Assembly: GCA_026225945.1 (NCBI GenBank)
Contig: JAMJFZ010000596.1
Span: 3,656,001 to 3,720,000, forward strand
From: Cricetomys ansorgei
Taxonomy: Eukaryota; Chordata; Mammalia; Rodentia; Nesomyidae
Direction: 5' to 3'
DNA length: 64,000 nucleotides
The translations under genes and the position numbers were made by a program. The notes beneath the pieces were generated by a model that worked only from the letters and a program-made list of their open reading frames with translations, made no database searches and had not been told where the DNA came from. This document shows, piece by piece, positions 54,391-64,000 of the stretch (the stretch's first letter is position 1; every line of letters begins with the position of its first letter).

Positions 54391-54719
54391 GGCTGGAGAG
54401 ACAGTTCAGTGGGTTAAAGCACTTGCTTTTCTTTTTCTTTTTTCTTCAGAGAAACAGGGTTTCTCTGTTGTAACTTTGGCTGTCCTGGAACTCACTTTGT
54501 AGATCAGGCTGGCCTCGAAATCACAGAGATCCATCTGCCTCTGCCTCCCGAGTGCTGGGATTAAAGGCGTGTGCCACCACCACCTGCTAGCACCTGGTTT
54601 TCTTGAAGAGGACCAGGTTTGGTTTCCAGCACCCACATGACATCTGGCAAACATCTGTAACTTTAGTTACAGGGGATCTGATGCCCTCTTCTAACCTCCA
54701 TGGGCACCAGGCACGCAAC

Positions 54720-54754
<35 letters not shown>

Positions 54755-54782
54755 TACTTATACACATAAAAATAAATCTTAA
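54391..54782 (+). repeat. B3 SINE split by a B1
   Basis: The B3 starts GGGGCTGGAGAGACAGTTCA and continues to GCACTTGC near 54426. After the inserted B1 it resumes with GAAGAGGACCAGGTTTGGTT, GGGGATCTGATGCCCTCTTC and GGGCACCAGGCACGCAACG, and ends in a (GT)16 run (54721-54752) and AAAATAAATCTT. Confidence 0.9.
54432..54588 (-). repeat. B1 SINE inserted into a B3
   Basis: A well-preserved reverse B1 (GAGAAACAGGGTTTCTCTG to GGCGTGTGCCACCACC). The flanks GCACTTGCTTTTC (from 54419) and GCACCTGGTTTTC (from 54590) look like a 13-bp target duplication with two mismatches. Confidence 0.9.
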
Positions 54783-54786
54783 GAGA

Positions 54787-54925
54787 AAAAGAAAAGCTAG
54801 GCAGATGACACGTGCCTATAATCCCAGAACTGGGATATGGAGGATCCCTGGGACTTGCTGCCTAGATTGTCTAGCCAAATAGGGAGTTCCATGTTCAGTG
54901 AGAGACCCTGTCCTAAAAAATAAGT
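54787..54925 (+). repeat. B4-type SINE, right part
   Basis: GCTAGGCAGATGACACGTGC, TGGAGGATCCCTGGGACTTG and CAGTGAGAGACCCTGTCC follow B4 order. Confidence 0.72.
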
Positions 54926-54994
54926 TAGGCTGGGGTGGAACTGCATCTCTGGCCCACTGCCACTGCCACAGATCTCAAAATAGTAGAATATAAG

Positions 54995-55092
54995 ACTGTT
55001 CCTGCTATGTTGCCCAGGCTAGCCTTGAACTCACAATTTTCCCTCGATCTCCTAGTATGGGATTACATGTGTGTATTACTCTGACTGGCTAG
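54995..55092 (-). repeat. B1-related SINE
   Basis: GCTATGTTGCCCAGGCTAGC, CTTGAACTCACAATTTTCCC and GGGATTACATGTGTGTATTA in reverse orientation. Confidence 0.7.
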
Positions 55093-55308
55093 GACTCATT
55101 TTTATTTCAGACAAAAATATCTGCTTCCCTCAGAGCATGGCATCAGATGAAGAGGGAAGAGAGCACAGCACAAACCTGATTTCCTATGCAGTAAACCTTT
55201 GGTGAACAATGGGAAGGGCAGCCACTTAGCCCACATGGACCTTGTCTAAACAGGAACCTCTATGGAAACGGCACAAAGAGCAGAAGGATTTAAACAACTG
55301 GATATGCT

Positions 55309-55314
55309 TTTATT
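55309..55314 (-). terminator. Cdcp1: Candidate Cdcp1 polyadenylation signal (distal)
   Basis: The plus strand TTTATT is AATAAA on the minus strand, 2.6 kb after the Cdcp1 stop codon. A long 3' UTR is usual for this gene. A second candidate lies at 56233-56238, which would give a 1.7 kb UTR. Which is used cannot be decided here. Confidence 0.45.
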
Positions 55315-55565
55315 TTGTATATCTGTTTACTTAAAAAAGTATAGGAAATGGATAAGATCCTATCTAAAATGTCTCTACATTAAATAAATTATTTTCATGT
55401 ATGCATTGCAGATCCACAGAGACTGGTCCTCCAACTCGTTCTGACATTATAGCTGATGGACTTTGACTTTTCCCCATAGAAGTCAACCTTTTCGTTCCAT
55501 GTGCAGCCACAGGCCCAGCCAATGGTGCAAAGGTTTCCTGGGCATTAGCAGAGCTAAGGTGGGAA

Positions 55566-55643
55566 GGCACTGGGCGATACACAGTAAGACCAACACAGGA
55601 GACAGGCGCTGGACGATACACAGTAAGACCAACACAGGAGACT
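55566..55643. repeat. 39-bp tandem duplication in the Cdcp1 3' UTR
   Basis: The 39-bp unit from GGCACTGGGCGATACACAG (55566-55604) is repeated at 55605-55643 with three mismatches. Its length is a multiple of three, which explains the repetitive open frame seen on the minus strand. Confidence 0.93.
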
Positions 55644-57295
55644 GTCTCCCTACGGCTCTGGAACGCTGTATGGAAGCGGAGCCCGGACTCCAAGTACAAA
55701 CTGGGATTGCTCTGGCTGGGCCTTTCTTTTCTTGAGGCATTTCTTTGGAGAACACTCATCCATTCAGATCAACTTAGCCTGGAATGCCAAGCGGGTTTCT
55801 TGCAAATGACATGTGACTTGGCCAAAGGTGGCTAACTGCAGGTGGACAGGAAGCACTAAGGGGCACTTGAAAGGCAGAAGCCAGTGGAGGGGAAACACAG
55901 AGAACACTGGCTCAGCATGGTGATTCCAGGTGGAGGAAGGAGCCATAGCTGCCCCTGGCCCTTCATGGAAGGTTGTCAGCACCTTGGTAGCTGGGTAGGC
56001 GGTAACCCTCTCTCCTGGAAAAGGATTTAGAGAGAAGCTTTCAGAAAGGAAAGGTACATGAGCAGCACTCAAAGTATGATTAAAAAGTGAATCCTCTCCT
56101 TTCTGGAGAGAACTCAAGAGGTCTTGGAGTTCGAACCGTTGATGAGATTCCAGAGTGCACGGTCTCAGAGGCTACATGGGCAGGATGATGAGGTGCCTTT
56201 CCAAAGCCAACTCCCTGAGGTTGTGAAGCACATTTATTTCTTGAGGGTTTTGCCAGAGATCCTGAGCTCTGTGGTGTGCTAAGCTACACTACCATGGCTT
56301 TCCCTCTAGGTCACGGCAGGAGGGACTTTAGCTGCCTTGTCACTCTGTAGTACAGTGATGGGAGTTCCACCCTTTGCTTTTCATGCAGTTCTGTGCCAAT
56401 CTACAGCCACAAGCACATAGCCTCAGAGCAGAGGCAACAGGGAAGGATGGGGACTAAGGTGCCCTGAACATCCTATGCTCACTTTAGCTGGGCATCTCTG
56501 GTCAACGATATGCAGTGGCAGGAAGGTGGGATAGACAGAACAGTGTCTTCCTGTTACTCTCAGAGGTGTTCACACTTCCCAGCCAGTGGGTGTGGTACCT
56601 GAAACACAGTAAAGGGGCTTTTCTGGGGGTGACTAAGTTATTGCTGTTGATAGGGGAACTACACTGGATTTCCAGGTAAAAGTAGGAAGTAGTTGAACAA
56701 GTGACCAGTGATGCCATGTGACACAGACTTGCCTGCCCATGGACGCTTCTAGAAGCTGGGAAAGGCAAAGAAACTCCCCAGACAGCCTCGGAAGCACAGT
56801 ATTACAGCACCCTGATTTTAGTTCAGTCAGGCTAGCTTGGTAATTCTGATCTCCAGAACTGTATTTATGCTGTTTTTAAGCCATGGAAGGACGTGGTACA
56901 GCAATACAGGAGACTGATACAGATGGCTACTGTCTGGTGTATATTTATATATTTTTAAAGGATCAAATTATTCTCAAAATTTTTGTTTAAGTGTCAAAGT
57001 ATTGCTGCAGCTGAGAGAGCCACACACCACATAGGACAGCTCAAGGGAATTTCTCTAATTTCCAGAAGTAGGGGATGAGGTGGCCTGTGACAAATTCTTC
57101 AGGGAGACAACCACATGCAGCCACGGAAGACTGGAAAGTCTCTTACCAAGTAAGAGATACACATACATACTCTTCTGTCTGGGCAGATCACCAACCATTC
57201 CCACAGGTGCACACTTATCTAGTGGTCTGCAGAAACCAAACAAGTTAGCACAAGTCATCGCTACATTCGGTACAAGGAGCCACGTACATGCTTTA

Positions 57296-57505
57296 AAGAG
57301 AGGGTCTTATATAAACCAGGAAGGTCTCCAACTCACTTATACTTATGATAACCTTGAAATTCTGTTCCTTCTGTCTCCACCTCCTGAGTGCAGGAATTAC
57401 AGGTATGCACCATGATGCCTGGTTTTATGAAGTGCTAAGGATGGAACCCAGAGCTTTGTGTATGCTAGGTAAGCACTCTCCAACTGAACTACACCCCCAG
57501 CTCCA
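57296..57505 (-). repeat. B4-type SINE in the Cdcp1 3' UTR
   Basis: A reversed B1-like part (GAGAGGGTCTTATATAAACC, GAATTACAGGTATGCACC) is followed by a reversed ID part (GGATGGAACCCAGAGC, TATGCTAGGTAAGCACTCTC, CAACTGAACTACACCCCC). Relative to the Cdcp1 transcript it lies in sense orientation. Confidence 0.8.
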
Positions 57506-57941
57506 CATCCATATGTGGATTTGTTTTTTCAAACATATAGGACCAACAAATAAATACTACTACTACTACTAATAATAAAAAAAGCACAGTATCATTTTCA
57601 CCCAGAGGACTCCAGTGAGAACAAAGACCTCAAGCAGAGCTCCTGGGAATCAGCTACGTGTAGTCCTGTCTGGGCGGACCATGCCTCTCTTCTGCCACTG
57701 TGGCCAGCCCCAACACAACCTGAGTTCAGGAGGACCTGAGCTGTTAATGCAACATCCCCGTAAGAAGCCATGATCTGTCCATCACTGGTAGGAGTCCACC
57801 AAGATGTCAGGATGTGGTGGCACCTTGCAAAACCCACTCTTCCTTCTAGTTGCTTTTTCATCTGACTTCTGGTTGGGACAGTTGAGTGTGTCTCAACGCG
57901 TGGTGCCATGCATCTTAGCGAAGTCTTTGGAAGGGGCCAAA

Positions 57942-58365
57942 TTATTCTTCTGTCTTCACTGGCCCCTGGGTGTCGAGTAAGGGGATGTCTGTCTCCCTGA
58001 TGTCTATCTCCCCCTTGTTGGGGTGTGAGAAAGTGTAGGCTTCGCTCTCAGACTCAGGAGGGCTGCTAGGGGCCGGCTCATCTGCAGTGAATTTTGCAGT
58101 CAGAGTCCTGGAGAAAATAGGGGGTGGGGAGGGGGGGCAGTCCCCCATGGGGCCCTGGAAGGGCCGGTAGGTGTCCACCTCTGGCTGGATGAAGGAGCCA
58201 CCAGAGTCCTGCAGCAAGTGCCCATATACCATGGTGTCGTCGATGACTGCATACACATGAGAGTCATTGTCCTTTCGTCTTTTCTGGAACTTTTGAATCT
58301 GGGGCACCTGTGTATTGACATTGCCATTGTAGATGCCCACAGCAGGGCCCTTGTTGATCTTCTTC
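57942..58365 (-). CDS. Cdcp1: Cdcp1 terminal coding exon (cytoplasmic tail)
   Basis: Encodes the last 140 residues, [18 protein letters not shown] through [10 protein letters not shown], with stop TAA at 57944-57942. The acceptor is CTACGAACAG. All five tail tyrosines and the [19 protein letters not shown] segment are here. Confidence 0.97.
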
Positions 58366-60193
58366 CTGTTCGTAGAGAGCGACACAACAGAATGAGAAAC
58401 AAAACTGTTTAACTTAACTCTCAGTTAAGTCCTTGGGGTTCTAACTCTATTTCACCTAAGTCCTTGAAGCCTATCAGTATTTGAAACTGTCCTAGAGATT
58501 ACTCAGAAGCAAACAGCCTTTGTCTCAGGTTTCAAAGGTGAAAACTGAGGGGTCACAAGTAAAAGGGGTGGTTTAAGTGAATTTCTTTTGCCTCTAATAG
58601 ACTACAGAGGAACCAACAATGGAGGAACCTGGTAATTCCACCCCCTTTTCCCAGAGATGGGGATGCACAAGACTTTCTTAGCACATCAGCTCAGTATGCC
58701 TAGGCCAACCTTCTAGAACATTCAGTACTACTCTGTACTAATGTTGCTGCTTCTCTTGCACAGAGCAAACCTGATCAGCTAATTCCAAATAGTTATTGTC
58801 CACGACTCAGGAGGAGAGAAGGGTACAAGCTAGCTAATTTTCTGCTGGAGTTGAGGACAGAACAGCTCACCATTAGCTGACTGGCTCTGCTCCTGTCCCA
58901 TCAACAACAACCACCAGGGAAAAAAAACTAAAATGCAGACAAAATCCAGGATTCAGTAAACCATCTCTTTGTTGTGTGGTGTTCTCTGGTACTCAGATGT
59001 GGACAGTTGTTGGCATGCCTTGGGTACACAGCTTGCCCTCAGTGAACAAAGCAGCAGGGACTTGGACAATAGCTGACTCAAAGGAGGCTGTCAGTCCAAT
59101 TAGCACAACAGGCTGTAGAATGCAAATGCTGGCAGCTCACTAATCCTGGACTGTGCTTTGTGAGGTAAAAATCCATGTGATGTTGACCAGGTCCCCAGGC
59201 TCTTGCTAGAGGCCTTCAACAGATGGCCCTCCCTCATGTCCTCACAGTGCCCGGCTTTTCCCTCCACCCATGGAGAGTGGAAAAGACTCGTCTTCCCCCT
59301 GGTTTATCCCCAGCTCATTGCATGGGTCCTAGTGCCAAGGAGACCCTCAGCAAACACTGACAGCAAGAACAAGTTTAGTGCCACTATGTCCTCCTGTCCT
59401 TGCAGAACACCCTCCCCCCCCCACACACACATACACACACAACTTAGAGACAGGGGCTTCACACAATCACATCAACCAGTGGCTTCATGTAGTTGAAGAC
59501 CGCTGAAAGACTGCCTGGACTAGCAAGTCTTAAGTCAATTTGGAGCAGTTTGGAAAGGAGGCATGATGACTGGACTTCCTCTCAATCAAATTCCTGGGGG
59601 CTCAGTGTTAATAGCAAGTGTCCTAACTCAGTGGAACATGCTGTGTATCCCAGATAAGAAAGCTTCCTCCCTTTCTTATGCGGTAATGTGTATTCATAGG
59701 AAAAGGCTTCTTGACTAGGAAGAAGCCAGATATTCCCCAACAGTTGGACATTTTAAGACAGTCCTATTGCACAGCAGGAATTTGCCCAGGGCCATAGTGA
59801 ACTTAAAAAGAAAAAAAATCGAGGACTGAGGAGATAGTTGGTAAAGTGCCCTCAGTACAAGCATGAAGGCAAGGCCGGATCCCCGCATTCATGTCAAAAG
59901 CTGGGCTTGGTGGCATGCATCTGGAATGCCAGTGCTGGGGAGGAGGAGACAGATTGTGGGGGTTCACTGTCGAACAAGCCTGGTGAGTGACAGAGTTTGG
60001 TCCCCAAGGACCTACATGGTGGAGAGGACCAAGTCTCGCGGATTGCCCTCTGACCACCAGACACGGGCTGTGTGAGCACGCATGCACAGACACAGATAAT
60101 AAATAAAACCTAATACAACATTTTTGAATTTTGAGGAATGACACCTGATATTGTCCTCTGGCCTCCACAACAGGACCAGAGCAGAACACACGT

Positions 60194-60229
<36 letters not shown>

Positions 60230-63200
60230 CGCAGTTTTCTTTTTCTTTATAGAACGTTTAAATCATGATAAAGTCAATGGAGATCTCTTATTTTCATCAA
60301 ATGTAGGAGAACTGATGAAGTCTGGTGTCAAAGTAAACTTCATCTAGAAAGTCATTTACCTTTCAAGCAATGGAAGCTGCTGTCCTGAGGGGGAGGAGAT
60401 GAGGCAGTTATCAGGTCCTGAGTCCTCCTAGCTCTAGGGCTATATTTTGGCACAGGTCTGCAGTCCCACAGATACTCACAAAGCAGATAGTTTGTTTAAG
60501 AAACTATGGGAGAACGTGCCAGGGCAAAAGGCTTGTTTTCCCTCCAGGTAGCAGAGGGAGTGGTTCCTGCTAAGATCACTCCTGCAACCATTGGCTTAAT
60601 GAGCAAACAGGGAATTTGTGCTGGGGCCAGGATGTCACAATATGTGTGTGTATATATATGTATGCTATTCCCCCAGGAATGCCTCCCCACCCTTCAAAAC
60701 TGTAATTCGCCCTTGGAAAAAAAATTTAACATTGATCTTTGGGGGAAACTGGGGAGCAAAACCCCCCCAACATCACTGGCATGAATAAGCTGGGTGTGGT
60801 GACAGATGTCTATAATCCTAGTACTCAAGGAGGTAGAAAAGGATAAGTAATTCAAGGCCAGCTTGGGATATATATGACCCTATATAAATCCATTCACCCA
60901 TCTGTCCATCCACCCATCCATCCATCCATCCATCCACCCACCCATCCTCCCACCCATCCATCCATCCATCCATCCATCCATCCATCCATCCATCCATCCA
61001 CTCATCCATCCATCCGTCCATTCATCAATCCATCCATCCATCCATCCACCCATCCATCCATCCATCCTGACCCTATATAAATCCATCCACCCATCCATCC
61101 ATCCACCCATCCACCCATCCATCCATCCACCCACCCATCCATCCATCTATCCATCCACTCATCCACCCATCCATCCACCCATCCACCCATCCGTCCATCC
61201 ACCCATCCATCCATCCATCCATCCACCCACCCATCCATCCACCCACCCATCCATCCACCCATCCACCCATCCATCCACCCATCCATCCATCCACCCATCC
61301 ATCCACCCATCCATCCATCCATCCACCCACCCACCCATCCATCCACCCATCCATCCATCCATCCATCTGCCCATCCGTCCATCCACCCATCCACCCATCC
61401 ATCCGTCCATCCGTCCTTCCGTCCATCCATCCATCCACCCATCCACCCACCCATCCGTCCATCTACCCATCCATCCATCCATCCATCCATCCATCCATCC
61501 ACCCACCCACCCATCCATCCACCCATCCATCCATCCATCCTGACCCTATATAAATCCATCCACCCATCCATCCATCCACCCATCCACCCATCCATCCACC
61601 CATCCATCCACCCACCATCCACCCATCCACCCACCCATCCATCCACCCACCCATCCATCCATCCACCCACCCACCCATCCATCCACCCACCCATCCATCC
61701 ACCCACCCATCCATCCATCCATCCACCCATCCATCCATCCTGACCCTATATAAATCCATCCACCCATCCACCCACCCATCCACCCATCCATCCATCCATC
61801 CACCCATCCATCCATCCATCCATCCACCCATCCATCCATCCACCCATCCATCCATCCAATCTGTGTGACCCAAGGAGAAGCATCAAATCAACCAAAATTG
61901 ATTCCACCTACTTCTTTTTTACAAAGCAGATGATGAGTCCGAGGGCAAACAGCAGCAGGGCTCCACCTCCTACCGCACCAATGATGACAGCCAAATCTGT
62001 GAGCAGAGGCAGGGAGGCAGAGGAAGAGACAAGAGGGGTTAGCACAGGAAGAACTTGAGAAGTCTCCAGCCCCCAGTTTCTTTCCTTCTGAATAGAGAGG
62101 CTAGACCACTGAAGGTGGCTGGATCTGGACCTGATCTTTTAGGGGACTATGAAGAACCAGCCTGCCTCCATCTTAGGCTTAAAAGCCATCCCATAATAAA
62201 GGCAAACTAGGTTCATTCTGTTTATGATTAAACCTGTTTCTCAAGGACCGGGCTGTGCCCCACCTGTAACCTTAACTACAAATGGCTTTGGACTGCCTGT
62301 TCCAGGAATGGCAATCATGTCTGTTTCAAAAAATTTATAACCTTCTTGCAACCCTACCTTTATTTCAAAAAGGATATGACTATCTGTTGTTATGACAACC
62401 TGTTGTTTTGACCATTTGTATGTTCTGCTCCTGTAATCCTGCCTATTTTGCTCACCAAATCCCCCTTTTGGAAACCCCCTACACTTGAGCTATAAAAACC
62501 TTCCAATGCTGACCTCTAGAACCCTGCTTTTAGGGAGAGGCAGACCCTGTGAATTAAAAAGCTTGCTTTATTTAATTGCTTGTTTTAATTAGTTTGACCA
62601 TGATGATTTGGGTCAGTGGTCTTTCTCCTCCCATTTTTGGGATTAACAAAGCCAGCAAGATGTCTGACTATGTGGAGGCCACCATGTTAGTCATGCAGCG
62701 TCTCCATGGATATAAACTGAATTGAGCCAAGAGGGAAACCAAGGCCCCAGATGCATATCTCCAGTTGAATTATTCCATTTGTGCTGTTTGGTGCATGCAT
62801 CTGAACTACTGTGTTATTCGAATTTCTGACCCATAGTTATGAGCATAAAAACCAGTTACTGTCTGAGCCAATATAATTTGGAGTAGTTTGTATGTAGCAC
62901 CTAGATACATAAAACAGATGGGTGGGGGGCAGGGCACAGCTATCATCCACCTAATAGCTACTCCTGGTTTCCACCAGGTGTGTTCTATGGTCTCCAGGCT
63001 GTCTTAGAGAAGTTAGAGCAGAGGAGAAGAGGGGAGGGCAGAGGCGCAGATGTCAGGAGTGAAGGACAGGTCATTTTATCGGAGTTGTCCTTTCCACAAT
63101 GGAAAAAGCACAGATCTGGGAGCGAACTCCACACCAGACAGGGACTTGAGAGTCTTTGCTTGCTTACCAAGAAACAAAAGAAATAAGTGACAGAAAAGGA

Positions 63201-64000
63201 AAGGAGAGGAAAAGCTCATGTGGTAACCTCAGAGCATGGGAGTTCTTAGAAGTGGCTTTTAGCACCCCTTACCCTCTCTCTCTTTCTCTCTCTCTGTCTC
63301 TCTCTTTCCTCTCCCCCTCCCCTCCACTTTCCAGGTCCTCATATTTTATTCCTCATTACTGAATCCCTATGAGTCTTCACCCTTCACTTTACAGACGAAG
63401 ATCATGGTAGTGAAGAGAATTCCGATATATCAGAGTTAAGTGAAGAACTGTAGCAGACTGACAAAACGGATCCAGGTGAATTAAAAGTATGTGGCAGATG
63501 TGTGTGCGTGTTCCTTCCATGCTTCCTTTGGTGTCTTGTGCATTTCTCAACAGGGCCAGCTATGTGGTAGAGAGTTAAGTAAGCTCAGTTGTCTCAAACG
63601 ATGTTGGCTGGGACTTTTGTGAATAACAGTATGTAGCCTAGATCGATGGAGTCTTGTAATCAACCTGTCCTGCCTGTAGATGAATAAGTGAGCTTAATAA
63701 GCCCAGCTCAGAACAGGCGTGCCGAGCCAATGTGTGAACAATAACAAACGCTATAGGAGAGCTGACTGGCTCAATCTGTTCTGACTTGCCTCCAAGCCTT
63801 AATCCTGCCCCCAAGATGCCAATTCTCTTTTCTTCCTCATCTCTGGGAGACTCAAAGTCCTTACCCACAGTCCTTGGAGTAAGAGTCACCCAGAAGAGCA
63901 GATCTAGCTGCTTGCCAGCCATAGGGCTGCAGTTGGAGATGTTAACCCAGAAGCTGTGATGATGGAAACTTGGCTTAGGCACTTCCTCCTCCAGGCTGAA
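57942..64000 (-). CDS. Cdcp1: Cdcp1, CUB domain-containing protein 1, C-terminal part (window-edge partial)
   Basis: Three minus-strand coding exons, 63865-64000 (continuing past the window), 61912-61996 and 57942-58365, join in phase to give the last 214 residues, closely matching human CDCP1. CDCP1 is a cell-surface glycoprotein phosphorylated by SRC-family kinases that recruits PKC-delta and controls adhesion. The visible protein has the end of the extracellular region ([12 protein letters not shown] to VTLTPRTV, with an NIS glycosylation sequon), a transmembrane helix ([20 protein letters not shown] then IICF), a lysine-rich stop-transfer (VKKKKK) and the cytoplasmic tail. Tail tyrosines equivalent to human Y707 (GIYN), Y734 (HVYAV), Y743 (MVYGH), Y762 (DTYRP) and Y806 (AYTFSH) are all present. 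A proline-rich CPPSPPPIF segment follows. Only one of the two human juxtamembrane cysteines is kept. The N-terminal CUB exons lie outside the window. Confidence 0.97.
59822..60108 (+). repeat. B4-type SINE
   Basis: GAGGACTGAGGAGATAGTTG (tRNA-like start), GCTGGGCTTGGTGGCATGCA (B1-like part) and a diverged 3' portion ending near AATAAATAAAACC. Confidence 0.7.
60197..60228 (+). repeat. (CA)n microsatellite
   Basis: About sixteen CA units. Confidence 0.93.
60788..60893 (+). repeat. B1-related SINE joined to the satellite
   Basis: GCTGGGTGTGGTGACAGATG, TCAAGGAGGTAGAAAAGG and TTCAAGGCCAGCTTGGGATA end in TGACCCTATATAAATCCAT, the same 19 bases later found three more times inside the satellite. Confidence 0.8.
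60890..61859. repeat. CATC/CACC tetranucleotide satellite with higher-order structure
   Basis: About 970 bp of CCAT and CCAC units in a continuous 4-bp register with few interruptions. The non-repeat block TGACCCTATATAAATCCAT recurs at 60875, 61068, 61541 and 61741, all in the same orientation, showing that long segments were duplicated after the array formed. The minus strand gives long artefactual open frames of repeated MDGW/MGGW peptides. It lies in the last Cdcp1 intron. Confidence 0.97.
61912..61996 (-). CDS. Cdcp1: Cdcp1 transmembrane exon
   Basis: 85 bp encoding the end of D, then 27 residues [20 protein letters not shown] and IICFVKK, plus two bases of the next lysine. GTAGGT donor (61911-61906), CTCACAG acceptor. 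The glycine-rich hydrophobic helix and basic stop-transfer are plain. Confidence 0.96.
62148..62640 (+). mobile_element. Solo-LTR-like element
   Basis: The stretch starts near TGAAGAACCAGCCTGCCTCC, has CCATCTTAGGCTTAAAAGCC, a promoter-like GAGCTATAAAAACC (62487-62500), a polyadenylation-like AATTAAAAAGC near 62554 and an end near GGGTCAGTGGTCTTTCTCC. These are typical of an endogenous retrovirus LTR. It is antisense to Cdcp1. No retroviral gene is present. Confidence 0.65.
63270..63325 (+). repeat. CT-rich microsatellite
   Basis: Imperfect CT units broken by TT and GT steps, then C-rich sequence. Confidence 0.85.
63865..64000 (-). CDS. Cdcp1: Cdcp1 exon before the transmembrane exon (cut by window end)
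   Basis: 136 bp visible, encoding 45 residues from [12 protein letters not shown] to LTPRTV plus the first base of D. It is the membrane-proximal end of the extracellular region, with a WVNISNCSP glycosylation sequon and conserved LDLLF. GTAAGG donor at 63864. The exon continues beyond 64000. Confidence 0.96.

Larger units (their letters stand above)
39850..55300. other. Clec3b-Cdcp1 tail-to-tail intergenic region
   Basis: About 15 kb between two convergent 3' ends, with no gene I can support. It is rich in repeats, listed separately: two related LTR-like elements, two URR1 remnants, an interrupted interspersed repeat around 48430-49352, and many SINEs. The stretches 39850-40890, 41510-42585, 44230-44845, 45050-46820, 47800-48430, 49500-50360, 51390-51965 and 52480-54055 show neither gene nor a repeat that I can name. 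Confidence 0.75.
55300..57941 (-). other. Cdcp1: Cdcp1 3' UTR (extent inferred)
   Basis: Sequence downstream of the Cdcp1 stop on the minus strand, mostly unique. It contains a 39-bp tandem duplication (55566-55643), a minus-strand B4 (57296-57505) and ACT/AAT triplet runs near 57556-57582. The open frames within it (for example 55364-55759) show no recognisable protein. Confidence 0.6.
58366..61911 (-). other. Cdcp1: Cdcp1 last intron
   Basis: 3.5 kb. It contains a B4 (59822-60108), a CA run (60197-60228), a B1 (60788-60893) and a CATC-type satellite (60890-61859) that ends about 50 bp from the splice donor. The stretch 58370-59800 is unique with nothing recognised. Confidence 0.88.
61997..63864 (-). 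other. Cdcp1: Cdcp1 intron upstream of the transmembrane exon
   Basis: 1.9 kb. It contains an LTR-like element (about 62148-62640) and a CT-rich run (63270-63325). No other feature recognised. Confidence 0.85.

Noticed and set aside
60880..61859. Possible CRISPR-like or regulatory direct-repeat array
   Set aside because: The periodicity is 4 bp with no unique spacers; this is a simple satellite in a mammalian intron.
60880..61873. Very long minus-strand open frames (up to 242 codons) of repeated MDGW/MGGW peptides
   Set aside because: They are translations of the 4-bp satellite. A 4-bp repeat gives a 4-residue period in every frame without stops; there is no start context, splice support or homology.

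Overview
This 64 kb window is ordinary euchromatic DNA from a muroid rodent. It is dense with rodent-specific SINEs (7SL-derived B1, tRNA-derived B2/B3, ID, and ID/B1 composite B4), URR1-type hAT DNA transposon fragments and solo-LTR-like elements. The coding exons are mammalian, split by GT-AG introns. The tetranectin exons differ clearly from what I remember of mouse, so a cricetid (hamster, vole or deer mouse) is plausible; that is an inference, not a demonstration.

Three protein-coding genes can be read. Their order and orientation match the human 3p21.31 block EXOSC7 - CLEC3B - CDCP1. (1) Exosc7, plus strand, 2456-25867, eight coding exons, 291 codons: a non-catalytic RNase PH-fold subunit of the RNA exosome ring. 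It starts in a CpG island (about 1990-2730) that is probably a shared head-to-head promoter with Zdhhc3, whose non-coding first exon would lie on the minus strand. (2) Clec3b (tetranectin), plus strand, 33261-39583, three coding exons, 202 codons: a secreted trimeric C-type lectin-like protein that binds plasminogen kringle 4. (3) Cdcp1, minus strand, convergent with Clec3b: only the 3' part is present (end of the extracellular region, transmembrane exon, cytoplasmic-tail exon, long 3' UTR). The rest of the gene lies beyond position 64000.

Layout: 1-1990 upstream DNA with two B1 elements; 1990-2730 CpG island; 2456-26000 Exosc7; 26000-33200 intergenic; 33200-39850 Clec3b; 39850-55300 tail-to-tail intergenic DNA with two related LTR-like elements and nested repeats; 55300-64000 the Cdcp1 3' portion, including a roughly 1 kb CATC-type satellite in its last intron. 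The three genes share no obvious pathway (RNA decay, extracellular fibrinolysis, SRC-family adhesion signalling); they are neighbours by conserved synteny.

I found no novel gene system. The points most worth a second look are a perfect CTCF core inside a perfect inverted repeat in Exosc7 intron 3, a 22-bp perfect palindrome just upstream of the Clec3b start codon, a 19-bp duplicated CRE-like element in the Exosc7 promoter, an Exosc7 intron of 258 bp that is open in frame, loss of one of the paired juxtamembrane cysteines of CDCP1, and several nested or tandem repeat structures, including a satellite that has copied the tail of its own founder SINE. Repeat boundaries were estimated by eye and are good to about 10-20 bp unless target-site duplications are quoted.
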